From contig CALKUU010000047.1 in the NCBI GenBank assembly GCA_937996665.1, positions 1 to 47,878 of the forward strand: DNA of 47,878 nucleotides, read 5' to 3'. Shown one piece after another: positions 9,279-17,536 of this stretch (within the stretch, counting starts at the first letter, position 1; every line of letters begins with the position of its first letter). The position numbers were made by a program, and so were the translations under genes. The stretch comes from an uncultured Xenococcaceae cyanobacterium (GTDB lineage: Bacteria > Cyanobacteriota > Cyanobacteriia > Cyanobacteriales > Xenococcaceae). The notes under the pieces were generated by a model that saw only the letters and a list, made by a program, of their open reading frames with translations, was not told the origin of the DNA and did not search any database.

Positions 9279-9983
9279 TCATACTGTTGATTCAGACTTA
9301 AAAAGACCCAAGATTGGTGCTAAAATCGCGCCAAATAAAAAGCCGCCAGCATGTGCCCAGTAAGCGACTCCTCCACTTGCCATACCGATATTAGCTGGTA
9401 TTTCTAGAGATGCAATTCCATTTAGTGCCTGTTCGAGAAACCAAAAGCCTAGAAAGTAAATAGCAGGAATCCTAAACACTGGAAATAAAAATCCTAGAGG
9501 AAATAGGGTAACAATTTTGGCAGTTGGAAATTTGAGAATATAGGCTCCCATTACTCCTGCGATCGCCCCACTAGCACCTAAAGAAGGAACAGCCGAAGTA
9601 GCAGAAAAAAACCACTGTGATAGGGCAGCTAAAGCACCACAGATCAGATAAAAGATTAAAAATCTTGCTCCACCCAATTCCTCCTCGATATTATTGCCAA
9701 AAATCCACAAGAACAGCATGTTAAATCCAACATGAGCAAAGCTAGCATGCAAAAACTGGCAACTAATTAAAGTTGCCAGCTCTGGAATAGGTTGATTAGT
9801 AGCAACCCCACTCAAGTTTTTGGTTAGCTCTAAAGGGACAACAGCAAAAAAATGCCAAAAGACCTCTAACTGCTGAGGATTGAGGGTTAGCTCATAAGTA
9901 AAAATAACAATGTTAGCAACAATTAAAAAATATGTTACGTAGGGAGTAATATGGACAGGATTTTCATCTTTTAAAGGAACCAT
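9279..9983 (-). CDS. Rhomboid family intramembrane serine protease
   Basis: Rhomboids cut membrane-protein substrates within the bilayer using a Ser-His dyad. Numbering from the ATG at 9983, GASGAIAGVMGAY holds the catalytic Ser at residue 138 and WAHAGGFLFGAI the catalytic His at residue 211. Six or so hydrophobic segments and the conserved N-terminal VPLKDENPV are present; the 234-residue length is typical of cyanobacterial rhomboids. The frame extends to a TTG at 9998 that adds five residues, but the ATG immediately before VPLKDENP fits the family better. It is the last gene of the minus-strand series sppA, aroH, trpB, RNase D, rhomboid. Substrates are unknown. Confidence 0.88.
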   Translation of the reverse strand: MVPLKDENPVHITPYVTYFLIVANIVIFTYELTLNPQQLEVFWHFFAVVPLELTKNLSGVATNQPIPELATLISCQFLHASFAHVGFNMLFLWIFGNNIEEELGGARFLIFYLICGALAALSQWFFSATSAVPSLGASGAIAGVMGAYILKFPTAKIVTLFPLGFLFPVFRIPAIYFLGFWFLEQALNGIASLEIPANIGMASGGVAYWAHAGGFLFGAILAPILGLFKSESTV

Positions 9984-10045
9984 AATTACGACTTCCAAGT
10001 TTCATTCAGTTACGTTTGCTTAAGCGAGCAAGATTTACAGGATTC

Positions 10046-10675
10046 TTAATGGTCAAAAACATTGCCATATTGCATCGTATCTAAAATCGAAAAGACATAA
10101 ATACATTGAAAACATTTTTTCGCCAAACCCCAGCGATTTTCACGCTTGAGCATCGCAGTTAACTTAATCTGGGCTTCTAGAAGATAGCGAACATCATTAG
10201 CAGCATAGATCAGTTGTTGTTCTGATAAATTTTCCACATCACCCCAATCAGAGCTTTGCGAACTTTTATCTAAATCGACTCCGACAACCTCAGAAATCAA
10301 GCTTTTTAAACCATGAGACGAAGTATAGGTGCGAGCTAATTTACTCGCTATCTTAGTACAAAAAACAGGTGCAGTTTCAATTCCAAAGGTAACGCGAAAC
10401 TGAGCTACATCAAACCGAGCAAAATGAAATACTTTGGTGATATCAGGAGCAGTGAGAATTTTTTCTAAATTAGGAGCAGAAGTCTGTCCTTTCTCAATTC
10501 GAATCGCTGTCACATAGCCCTGAGAATCACACAATTGAACTAAGCAAAGTCGATCGCGCCCCATCACCAAACCCATTGTTTCAGTATCGACCGCGATCGC
10601 ATCTGCACCTAAATAACGGGCTGCAATCGTAGTATCAATATCGCGATCGCAAATTTGAAAATTATCTAAACTCAT
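10046..10675 (-). CDS. Ribonuclease D-type 3'-5' exonuclease
   Basis: This is a DEDDy-class exonuclease related to RNase D, which trims 3' ends of tRNA precursors and other small RNAs. Exo I is VDTETMGL (Asp30, Glu32); Exo II is in FHFARFDVAQF; Exo III is YAANDVRYLLEAQ with the Tyr and Asp expected for the DEDDy type. At 209 residues it contains only the nuclease domain and lacks the C-terminal HRDC domains of E. coli RNase D, as I would expect for a cyanobacterial short form. The ATG at 10675 is unambiguous. It lies between trpB and the rhomboid gene, with 62 bases to the rhomboid ATG. Confidence 0.88.
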   Translation of the reverse strand: MSLDNFQICDRDIDTTIAARYLGADAIAVDTETMGLVMGRDRLCLVQLCDSQGYVTAIRIEKGQTSAPNLEKILTAPDITKVFHFARFDVAQFRVTFGIETAPVFCTKIASKLARTYTSSHGLKSLISEVVGVDLDKSSQSSDWGDVENLSEQQLIYAANDVRYLLEAQIKLTAMLKRENRWGLAKKCFQCIYVFSILDTMQYGNVFDH

Positions 10676-10791
10676 AACTTCAATCCAAAATAACTAAGAA
10701 CCTTAAACACAAATTTCTAGATTAGGTTGCAAGCAAGCAAATATCTATAATCCAATCACAATGATGACTGGCAATAATGGACTAAGTTTTT

Positions 10792-12039
10792 TTACAAGTC
10801 ATCAGTTCCCAGATATTTAGCAATAGTATTCACATCTTTATCGCCTCTGCCAGAACAATTAATCACGAGTCGAGGACTACCTGTAAGTTGAGGACAAAGT
10901 TTTTCTAAATAAGCAAAAGCGTGGGCTGTTTCCAAAGCAGGAATAATTCCTTCTAGTTCTGAGAGTAGGCATAAGGCAGTGATCGCTTCTTGATCGGTAA
11001 TGCTGTGATATTCTGCTCGACCAATATCTTTGAGATAACTATGCTCTGGACCAACACCTGGATAATCAAGACCAGCACTGATGGAGTGAGCCTCTACTAC
11101 TTGACCTTCAGTATCTTGTAATAAGTAACTCATCGCACCATGAAGTACTCCGGGGCGACCTTCAGTTAGAGTTGCTGCATGTTTCCCCGAGATCACACTT
11201 TCCCCTGCTGCTTCCACGCCAATGAGTCGAATTGATTTGTCTTTAACAAAGTCATGGAAAAGACCCATTGCATTAGATCCACCACCCACACAGGCTAACA
11301 AAATATCAGGTAGTCCATCCCATTTCTCCAAACACTGGCGACGAGTTTCCCGACCAATGACCGCATGAAAATCTCTAACCATCATCGGATAAGGATGAGG
11401 CCCGGCTACTGAACCTAAAATGTAATGAGTATCGCTGACATTAGTTACCCAATCACGAATCGCTTCAGAAGTCGCATCTTTAAGAGTACCTGTCCCAGCA
11501 ATTACAGGTTGCACTGTTGCACCTAAAAGACGCATCCGAAAAACGTTGAGTTTCTGTCTTTCCATATCTTGAACACCCATGTAAATGATGCACTCAAGAC
11601 CAAATCTAGCGCAGACAGTAGCGGTAGCAACTCCATGTTGACCAGCACCTGTTTCCGCAATAATTCGCTTTTTGTTCATGCGAATTGCTAGCAGAGCTTG
11701 CGCTAAAGCATTATTGATTTTATGAGCGCCTGTATGGTTAAGATCTTCTCTTTTGAGATAAATTTGCACACCAGATCCATCGGGACGAGCATAGTGTTGA
11801 GTTAAACGTTCGGCAAAATAGAGAGGATTTGCTCTGCCGACATAGTCTTTGAGAAGTCCGTTTAATTCTTCTAGAAAATCTGGATCGTTGCGATATTGCT
11901 CATAAGCTGCTTCTAATTCTGCTAGGGCTGGCATAAGAGTTTCTGGAACGTATTTGCCACCGTAGATACCAAAACGCCCCAAGCGATCTGGTACAGAACT
12001 AGTATTTGAGCGATCGCTATGTAGAGGAGTTGACGTCAT
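10792..12039 (-). CDS. trpB: Tryptophan synthase beta subunit
   Basis: TrpB condenses indole with serine using pyridoxal phosphate, in complex with TrpA. The 415-residue protein shows [19 protein letters not shown] near the N-terminus, the PLP lysine in [11 protein letters not shown] (Lys107), the tunnel motif [13 protein letters not shown], and the phosphate-binding loop GGGSNAMG. The C-terminus SGRGDKDV is typical. Like many cyanobacterial trpB genes it is apart from trpA. It follows aroH on the same strand, which makes biochemical sense because chorismate feeds both the Trp and the Phe/Tyr branches. The gap to aroH is 133 bp, so co-transcription is possible but not evident. Confidence 0.97.
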   Translation of the reverse strand: MTSTPLHSDRSNTSSVPDRLGRFGIYGGKYVPETLMPALAELEAAYEQYRNDPDFLEELNGLLKDYVGRANPLYFAERLTQHYARPDGSGVQIYLKREDLNHTGAHKINNALAQALLAIRMNKKRIIAETGAGQHGVATATVCARFGLECIIYMGVQDMERQKLNVFRMRLLGATVQPVIAGTGTLKDATSEAIRDWVTNVSDTHYILGSVAGPHPYPMMVRDFHAVIGRETRRQCLEKWDGLPDILLACVGGGSNAMGLFHDFVKDKSIRLIGVEAAGESVISGKHAATLTEGRPGVLHGAMSYLLQDTEGQVVEAHSISAGLDYPGVGPEHSYLKDIGRAEYHSITDQEAITALCLLSELEGIIPALETAHAFAYLEKLCPQLTGSPRLVINCSGRGDKDVNTIAKYLGTDDL

Positions 12040-12172
12040 GGTAATAAAGTTTGAGCTGAATTGTGCAATCTAAAATATAAAATTTATTGTGCCACTTTCT
12101 TCAACAATTTTGCCAATTAACAATAACGTCAATTGATGCCCGTCAACTTTATTAATCAATCAAACTCATCAA

Positions 12173-12562
12173 CTATTGAGCAACACTTAGATCTTGACTG
12201 AGATCTGGTCTCAGATATTGAGCCTCACGAAGATAGGAATGATGTATTTTTGATTGAGATACAGTTGTATTAACCTGCAATAAAACTCTAATGCAACAGG
12301 AAAGACTACCTGGAACTGACATTTGTTGAAGATCTAGCAGGGGGACTTGATTCCAACCAGGTCTTTTTCTAGCGATCGCCGCAGGAAAAATAGCATTTAA
12401 ATCGGGAGTCGTTGTAAAAAAAACATAGCTAATATCTTCAGAGGCAAAACTATTTTGCGCTTCAATATCATCAAGGAGTTCTGTAACAGCACTTGCGATT
12501 TCTTGCTTATTATTTTGAGGAACGGTAATTGCGCCTCGAATGCCTCTTACTTTCCATTCCAC
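12173..12562 (-). CDS. aroH: Chorismate mutase, AroH type
   Basis: Monofunctional AroH-class mutase rearranges chorismate to prephenate, the first step towards Phe and Tyr. The 129-residue protein has the N-terminal VRGIRGAITV with the conserved active-site arginine. The middle shows DISYVFFTTTPDLNAIFPA, and the C-terminal part RVLLQVNT followed by IHHSYLREAQYLRPDL is diagnostic. This matches the trimeric Bacillus subtilis type, not the helical AroQ type. The neighbours sppA (upstream) and trpB (downstream) lie on the same strand. The ATG at 12562 starts at the conserved family N-terminus. Confidence 0.93.
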   Translation of the reverse strand: MEWKVRGIRGAITVPQNNKQEIASAVTELLDDIEAQNSFASEDISYVFFTTTPDLNAIFPAAIARKRPGWNQVPLLDLQQMSVPGSLSCCIRVLLQVNTTVSQSKIHHSYLREAQYLRPDLSQDLSVAQ

Positions 12563-12724
12563 AGTGAGTGCCCCCTAATATTGTCTAGTAGCAGATTTTA
12601 TAGCTATTTTTATCTCAGTCTCAAGTCCATTATTGCAGGATAATTCCGAAAAAACGATTTCCAAGCCTAGTATTACAAAGAATTAGCGTTTACTAATTTT
12701 GAGGGTTTTATATGATACCTATAT

Positions 12725-13552
12725 CTATGGTTTATATAACCACAGGGGTTGACCACTAGTAGTCAATTCAAAATCTAACCAATTAATAGTTGCACCAATT
12801 CGAGATTTAGTTTGACTTCTACCAGGAATAAAGCGATTGATGAAGGGTTTGGGTTCTTCAATATCAAAACATTCTGCTTTTTCAGGATCTAATCCTGCTA
12901 GTTCTGCTGCCCATCTTCTGGCATCTTCTTCTGTTCCGAGGCGATCTACGACACCTAGTTCTAAGGCTTGTTCTCCTGTAAAGATTCGACCATCTGCAAA
13001 GGTTTTCACTACTTCAACCTCAAGGTTACGACCTTCGGCAACTGTTCTGACAAACTGCTCATAACTATTATCGATTAGTGATTGAAGAATTGCCGATTCT
13101 GCTGGGGTTAATTGACGGTCGAAAGACAAAATATCTTTGTAAGGACCAGATTTAATTGTTTGAAAAGAAACCCCAATTTTATCGAGTAATTTCTCTAAAT
13201 TATTACCTCGCAGAATAACCCCAATACTGCCAGTAATTGTTCCTGGATTGGAGACAATTTGCTTAGCACCCACACCGATATAAACTCCTCCAGAAGCGGA
13301 AATGTTGCCAAAGCTAGCTACTACCTTGACATCTTTTTCTTCTTGCAATCGTTTGAGAGCAGCATAAATCTCTTGAGAATCACCGACTGTCCCACCAGGA
13401 GAATCAATCCGCAGTAGTAAAGCTGGAAATTTTTTCTCTTCAACAACTTTAAAGGCTTTCAGAACTTGCTTACGGGTCTCTCCTGCGATCGCTCCTGTGA
13501 TTTCGATACGTGCTACTTGTTTTTTGGTTTTTTTGTTGAAAGGCCAGATCAT
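12725..13552 (-). CDS. sppA: Signal peptide peptidase SppA, short form
   Basis: SppA-type serine proteases degrade cleaved signal peptides and are implicated in thylakoid or membrane proteolysis in cyanobacteria. The 275-residue protein has LRIDSPGGTVGDSQEIY and the catalytic Ser87 in ISASGGVYIG. The Lys general base is probably Lys139 in SGPYKD. It corresponds to the short single-domain form. No hydrophobic N-terminal anchor is visible (it starts MIWPFNKKTKKQ), so membrane attachment would have to be peripheral or through the oligomer. It leads the minus-strand series with aroH and trpB. A HIP1-like octamer lies just upstream of its ATG. Confidence 0.92.
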   Translation of the reverse strand: MIWPFNKKTKKQVARIEITGAIAGETRKQVLKAFKVVEEKKFPALLLRIDSPGGTVGDSQEIYAALKRLQEEKDVKVVASFGNISASGGVYIGVGAKQIVSNPGTITGSIGVILRGNNLEKLLDKIGVSFQTIKSGPYKDILSFDRQLTPAESAILQSLIDNSYEQFVRTVAEGRNLEVEVVKTFADGRIFTGEQALELGVVDRLGTEEDARRWAAELAGLDPEKAECFDIEEPKPFINRFIPGRSQTKSRIGATINWLDFELTTSGQPLWLYKP

Positions 13553-13739
13553 TAATTAAATTTGTGCGATCGCACATACTTATTGGTGGTTGCTATTGCA
13601 ATTTTATGGGATCAAGGTTCTTAGGGATACCCAAACTTATACAAAAGGGTACTAAGATAACAGAAATATCAGGTTAATAAAAATACAATTTAAATTTACT
13701 TAATTTGAATATTAATTAAGTTAAGTAGCTAATAAGTCT

Positions 13740-14717
13740 ATGGACTCCACCGTTAAAAATTCTAATGTTGCTGATAATCCCTTAATCTTCATTGCCCCTT
13801 TCTTTTTATGGGGAACAGCAATGGTAGCAATGAAAAGTGTTATCGAACACACTACCCCTTTTTTCCTAGCTGGTTTGCGTCTTGTCCCTGCGGGTATCTT
13901 AGTTTTGGGATTTGCCATCATTTTTAATCGACCACAGCCTAAAACTTTCAAAGCTTGGTTTTGGATTGTTATTTTTGCGATCGTCGATGCTGCCTTATTT
14001 CAAGGATTTTTGGCAACAGGCTTAGTTAGAACAAATGCTGGCTTAGGTTCAGTGATTATCGATTCTCAACCTTTGGTCGTAGCTCTTCTTTCTAGTTGGT
14101 TGTTCGGCGAAATCATCGGTCTTTTCGGCTTTCTTGGCTTGGCAATTGGGATTTTTGGAATTACTCTGATCGGTTTTCCCGATGATTGGATTTACGGCAT
14201 TTTTCAAGGAGATTTTAGTGTAGTTCAGTTTGATTTATGGGGTTTGCTTGATAATGGTGAGTGGTTAATGTTGCTAGCCGCCTTAAGTATGGCGTTTGGG
14301 ACAATCCTGATTCGTTATGTCTGCAAGCACTGCGACCCGATTGTCGCTACTGGTTGGCATATGATTTTAGGTGGCATTCCTTTGTTAATAATTTCTGCTT
14401 GGCAAGAATCTGATCAGTGGGTAAATTTGGCTGTGCCTGATTGGTTAGCTATTGGCTATGCAACAATTTTAGGTAGTGCGATCGCCTATGGTATTTTCTT
14501 TTATCTTGCTTCCAAAAATAATTTAACTAGTTTAAGTGCTTTAACATTTCTCACTCCAGTTTTTGCCTTGTTGTTTGGTCATTTGATTTTGGCTGAAGTG
14601 CTTAGCTCACTGCAAATGGCAGGAGTCGGTCTTACCTTAATTAGTATTTATTTAATCAATATGCGAGAAAAACTAGACTTTGGCACTAATCAACGAGAAA
14701 AAACGAAGCCTAGTTAA
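13740..14717 (+). CDS. EamA/DMT family transporter
   Basis: The 325-residue protein is an integral membrane protein with about ten hydrophobic helices in two EamA repeats. The first begins PLIFIAPFFLWGTAMVAMKS and the second around WLMLLAALSMAFGTILIRYV, which is the drug/metabolite transporter layout. These proteins export or import small metabolites; the substrate cannot be told from the sequence. The second half ends with the typical ALTFLTPVFALLFGHLILAE. The stop is only 24 bases from the PhyH-like gene, so the two are probably co-transcribed and may share a metabolite. The ATG at 13740 precedes a short polar N-terminus. Confidence 0.88.
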   Translation: MDSTVKNSNVADNPLIFIAPFFLWGTAMVAMKSVIEHTTPFFLAGLRLVPAGILVLGFAIIFNRPQPKTFKAWFWIVIFAIVDAALFQGFLATGLVRTNAGLGSVIIDSQPLVVALLSSWLFGEIIGLFGFLGLAIGIFGITLIGFPDDWIYGIFQGDFSVVQFDLWGLLDNGEWLMLLAALSMAFGTILIRYVCKHCDPIVATGWHMILGGIPLLIISAWQESDQWVNLAVPDWLAIGYATILGSAIAYGIFFYLASKNNLTSLSALTFLTPVFALLFGHLILAEVLSSLQMAGVGLTLISIYLINMREKLDFGTNQREKTKPS

Positions 14718-14741
14718 AAATATTTTGACCTAATCGATGGT

Positions 14742-15416
14742 ATGCAAGACTTTGAAGAGAAAGGTTTTAAAATTGTTAGTGAGTTCTTACCTCATGATGT
14801 TGTCGCCAAAATATTGGGTGACTTAAAATCTGTTCAACTGAAATCTTCTCAAGGTGGAGTACGAAATATTGAAGCTAAGGTTGATTCTATCCAAGACTTA
14901 GTAAAGTCTGATTATTTAAGAAATCAAGCAGCCGCTTATTTGCCGAAAAACCCCAGTTTTATTCGAGCTATTTACTTTAATAAAACAGCAAACAATAATT
15001 GGTTAGTCCCCTGGCATCAAGATAAAACTATAGCTGTTTCTAAAAAGTTAGATTTAAAAGAATGGACAGCTTGGAGTATCAAAAATGATCAAATTCATGT
15101 TCAGCCACCATCGTCGATATTGAATGAGATGGTCACCTTCAGGATTAATCTTGATGATGTTACTCAAAATAATGGTTGTCTGCAAGTAATAGCTGGTAGT
15201 CATCAGCATGGCATTTTGCAGCAAAATGAAATTTCTGAACTAGTTTCAAAATCATCAATTACTCATTGCTTAGCTTCTAAAGGTTCGGCAATGGTAATGA
15301 AACCCTTGCTAGTTCATGCATCTGGTAAAGCATTAGTTCCTGATAATCGCAGAGTTTTACACATCGAGTATTCTTCGGCTACATTACCAGATGGTTTGAA
15401 ATGGTCAACAGAATAG
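14742..15416 (+). CDS. Phytanoyl-CoA dioxygenase (PhyH) family protein
   Basis: This is probably an Fe(II)/2-oxoglutarate-dependent oxygenase. The iron triad is visible: WHQDKT gives His92 and Asp94, and the distal His192 lies in LLVHASGKA, followed by Arg204 in NRRVLHIEY that would bind 2-oxoglutarate. The motif NNGCLQVIAGSHQHG is the standard PhyH jelly-roll segment. At 224 residues it is shorter than metazoan PhyH but usual for bacterial members. The substrate is unknown. It lies 24 bases after the EamA transporter gene, so a paired role (modify and move a small hydrophobic or amino-acid-like compound) is an inference. Confidence 0.85.
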   Translation: MQDFEEKGFKIVSEFLPHDVVAKILGDLKSVQLKSSQGGVRNIEAKVDSIQDLVKSDYLRNQAAAYLPKNPSFIRAIYFNKTANNNWLVPWHQDKTIAVSKKLDLKEWTAWSIKNDQIHVQPPSSILNEMVTFRINLDDVTQNNGCLQVIAGSHQHGILQQNEISELVSKSSITHCLASKGSAMVMKPLLVHASGKALVPDNRRVLHIEYSSATLPDGLKWSTE

Positions 15417-15480
15417 GGAAAAACAGATAGTAACTTCGACAAAATTAATAAGCTTATTGCTTGGCAAAAATAAAAACTTT

Positions 15481-16011
15481 TCAGCCAAAGACCTTGCGAT
15501 ATCCTGCATATCCTAAACCTAACAAAACTGCCAAAATTACTAAAAAAGTTCCAAAGGGTATGTAGGAAAATAACACAATATGAATTTTAGAGGCTAGCCA
15601 AGATAAAACCATAAACATACCTCCCAACATAGTTAAACCTTGAAGTGTGCGAAAAGCAGGAATTAATTGGAGAGGTATACGCAAAGAAGAAAGCCACAAC
15701 GACACCATCAAATGATAAATTGGCAAGAACAGCAAAAAGAGATTCGCCTGTTTAACTATCTTTTGCCAACCATCAGTATTAGTAACATAGGCTAAATAAC
15801 CAGATAGCAAAAGCATACTTACCATGGATATTCCCAAATTTATACTCAGTAAATAGGGTTCTTCCTTTTTACCTGGGATGAGATAACAAGCTAGATAAGT
15901 CATCCAAGGACTTGCTAGCAAAATTAAGATCAGAGGAATGTGATAGACCGCAATATTGCTAAATAACGCTTCTAAAGTCATGAGGATCTTATTTGGATTA
16001 AGCAAATCCAT
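15481..16011 (-). CDS. Small multi-pass membrane protein, function unknown
   Basis: The 176-residue protein is strongly hydrophobic, with about five likely membrane helices: IPLILILLASPWMTYLACYL, LGISMVSMLLLSGYLAYV, ANLFLLFLPIYHLMVSLWL, LTMLGGMFMVLSWL and FGTFLVILAVLLGLGYAGY. I recognise no catalytic or transport motif. It may belong to a cyanobacterial conserved family of unknown function. The ATG at 16011 is used; an internal Met (MTLEALF, codon 11) is an alternative start. It follows the methyltransferase gene on the same strand with a 77-base gap, so it may be the last gene of that transcript. Confidence 0.7.
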   Translation of the reverse strand: MDLLNPNKILMTLEALFSNIAVYHIPLILILLASPWMTYLACYLIPGKKEEPYLLSINLGISMVSMLLLSGYLAYVTNTDGWQKIVKQANLFLLFLPIYHLMVSLWLSSLRIPLQLIPAFRTLQGLTMLGGMFMVLSWLASKIHIVLFSYIPFGTFLVILAVLLGLGYAGYRKVFG

Positions 16012-16088
16012 TATGGCTCAATCAATACACGAGCAAAATCCGATGTAACACTTAAAAACTTGATTACTCAAGATTTGAGGGGTTAAAT

Positions 16089-16889
16089 CTATTTTTTGGT
16101 GCGGCAAAGATAATATAACCACATATCGTTTTGCCAAGCTAGATCTTGACTATCTTTAATCGGTTCATTTCCTTGCCAAGAATAAATCTCAATATTTTCA
16201 AACCCAAAGCTTAACTGTTGTAATTGTTCTTGAGCTTTTACGTAGTAAGTGTTTAATTTAAAATTATGCGATTCATCGCGAATCATTAAGTGTTGAGAAT
16301 TCTCCAATAGCTCAAGATTAACTTGACGATTAAAGATCTTGAGCAAACCAAGCATAAATAAGTTGGTATAGGTTTTGAGTGGATTAAGGTTGAGCTGTTT
16401 TTTTGATGTAAACGCTTGAGTGATTGCTGTTAGGTTATGACTAGAGAAAAAAAAGAAACTACCAGTTTTTGCTACTCGATTGATTTCGTAGAGAATTTTA
16501 AGGCGATCACTATGATCAACATAATCAAGACCGTTAAAGCTAAATAAAATAAAGTCGAAGGTATTATCTGCAAACTGCACTAGTTTACGGGCATCAGCGA
16601 CTTGGAAGAATACATTCGGAAAATCAACTTTAAACTTCTTGTGACAAGCTTTGATCATTGGCAATGAGTAGTCAACACCAATATATTCCTGAACTAGAGG
16701 AGCAAAATGCGAAGTAGTTCTTCCACCTCCAACCCCAAGATCTAGCATTTTCATTTTGTGCCAATCTGAAGCGAATAGTTTGAGAATAGCAGCTTCAGCA
16801 GGTTGGAGTTGATTAAGTTGAGAGTAGTAATCAACAATTCGAGAAGTTTCGTAGGTCTGTTTATTTTTTTGCTTAACTGACTTGGCCAC
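16089..16889 (-). CDS. Class I SAM-dependent methyltransferase
   Basis: The 266-residue protein has a Rossmann-type methyltransferase core: motif I LDLGVGGGRT at residues 49-58, an acidic ribose-binding end of strand 2 in YIGVDYSLPMI, and the motif II/III region VADARKLVQFADNTFDFILF. This matches the Methyltransf_11/25 group that methylates small molecules or lipids. The C-terminal half carries basic and aromatic residues and a final WQGNEPI...WLYYLCRTKK segment. The substrate is unknown. It lies between the DUF2656-like gene upstream and a small membrane-protein gene downstream, all on the same strand. Confidence 0.85.
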   Translation of the reverse strand: MAKSVKQKNKQTYETSRIVDYYSQLNQLQPAEAAILKLFASDWHKMKMLDLGVGGGRTTSHFAPLVQEYIGVDYSLPMIKACHKKFKVDFPNVFFQVADARKLVQFADNTFDFILFSFNGLDYVDHSDRLKILYEINRVAKTGSFFFFSSHNLTAITQAFTSKKQLNLNPLKTYTNLFMLGLLKIFNRQVNLELLENSQHLMIRDESHNFKLNTYYVKAQEQLQQLSFGFENIEIYSWQGNEPIKDSQDLAWQNDMWLYYLCRTKK

Positions 16890-16930
16890 TACTTCTATCT
16901 ATCTAATATGTTTGTATTTTTAGATGTTGA

Positions 16931-17422
16931 CTATGTTCCTAAAACTTCGATTTTAAAAATGCCGTCTGAAGGCTTAGATGCTGTGACGACATCCCATTGC
17001 AAACCAGCTAAGAAGCTTTGAGCAGAAAGAGTTTCAACTACATCAACTCCCCACTCTCCTGTTTGCAAAGAAGTAGGCGAATTAGATATCGTAGGAGTAG
17101 TTTTTTTGCCCCCCAAGAATAAAGTATCCGTCACTGTTTGTGATTCCGTCTGTCGCTTAGTGGACAAAACTTGACTACAAATTTGACCAACGTCTGCGGC
17201 AGTAAACTCAGCATTTGCAAAGATGATTTCAACTGTCCAGTGAGGATTATCAATTAATTTGGCGCTGATGTTGGCATGTTCGGTTAAACCGTCAATGAAA
17301 ATTTGAGCAAATTCTGCTCGACTTAAGGCAGGTAATTCGTTGTTAGTTAAATTGAAATTATGGGAGAGAAGCATTCTTCCCTGGTTGCTTTTAGAAGCTT
17401 GGTCTTGTTGATCGTTCGTCAT
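16931..17422 (-). CDS. DUF2656-like cyanobacterial protein
   Basis: The 163-residue soluble protein includes RMLLSHNFNLTNNELPALSR, EFAQIFIDGLTEHANI and HPWTVEI-like segments (here HWTVEIIFA). I associate these with DUF2656, a cyanobacterial family of unknown function. The family name rests on recall of the motif pattern and was not searched. A polar, low-complexity stretch (residues about 100-120, Thr/Ser/Lys-rich) interrupts the domain and looks like an unstructured insert. The end WDVVTASKPSDGIFKIEVLGT is probably the last strand. It sits between UPF0182 upstream and the methyltransferase downstream on the same strand. Confidence 0.6.
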   Translation of the reverse strand: MTNDQQDQASKSNQGRMLLSHNFNLTNNELPALSRAEFAQIFIDGLTEHANISAKLIDNPHWTVEIIFANAEFTAADVGQICSQVLSTKRQTESQTVTDTLFLGGKKTTPTISNSPTSLQTGEWGVDVVETLSAQSFLAGLQWDVVTASKPSDGIFKIEVLGT

Positions 17423-17536
17423 CGCTGAACAAATTAAAATAAGCTAATTATTGCGTTTTAAGGTTGTATTTTCCCAAAACTAGTAACCATATTACATCCT
17501 CAGATTAATTGAGTGGTGATTATTTTGACACCAAGA

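Noticed and set aside
13721-13951. Minus-strand 76-codon ORF over the EamA gene start
   Set aside because: It is a shadow of the EamA transporter frame, with lysine/arginine-rich antisense composition.
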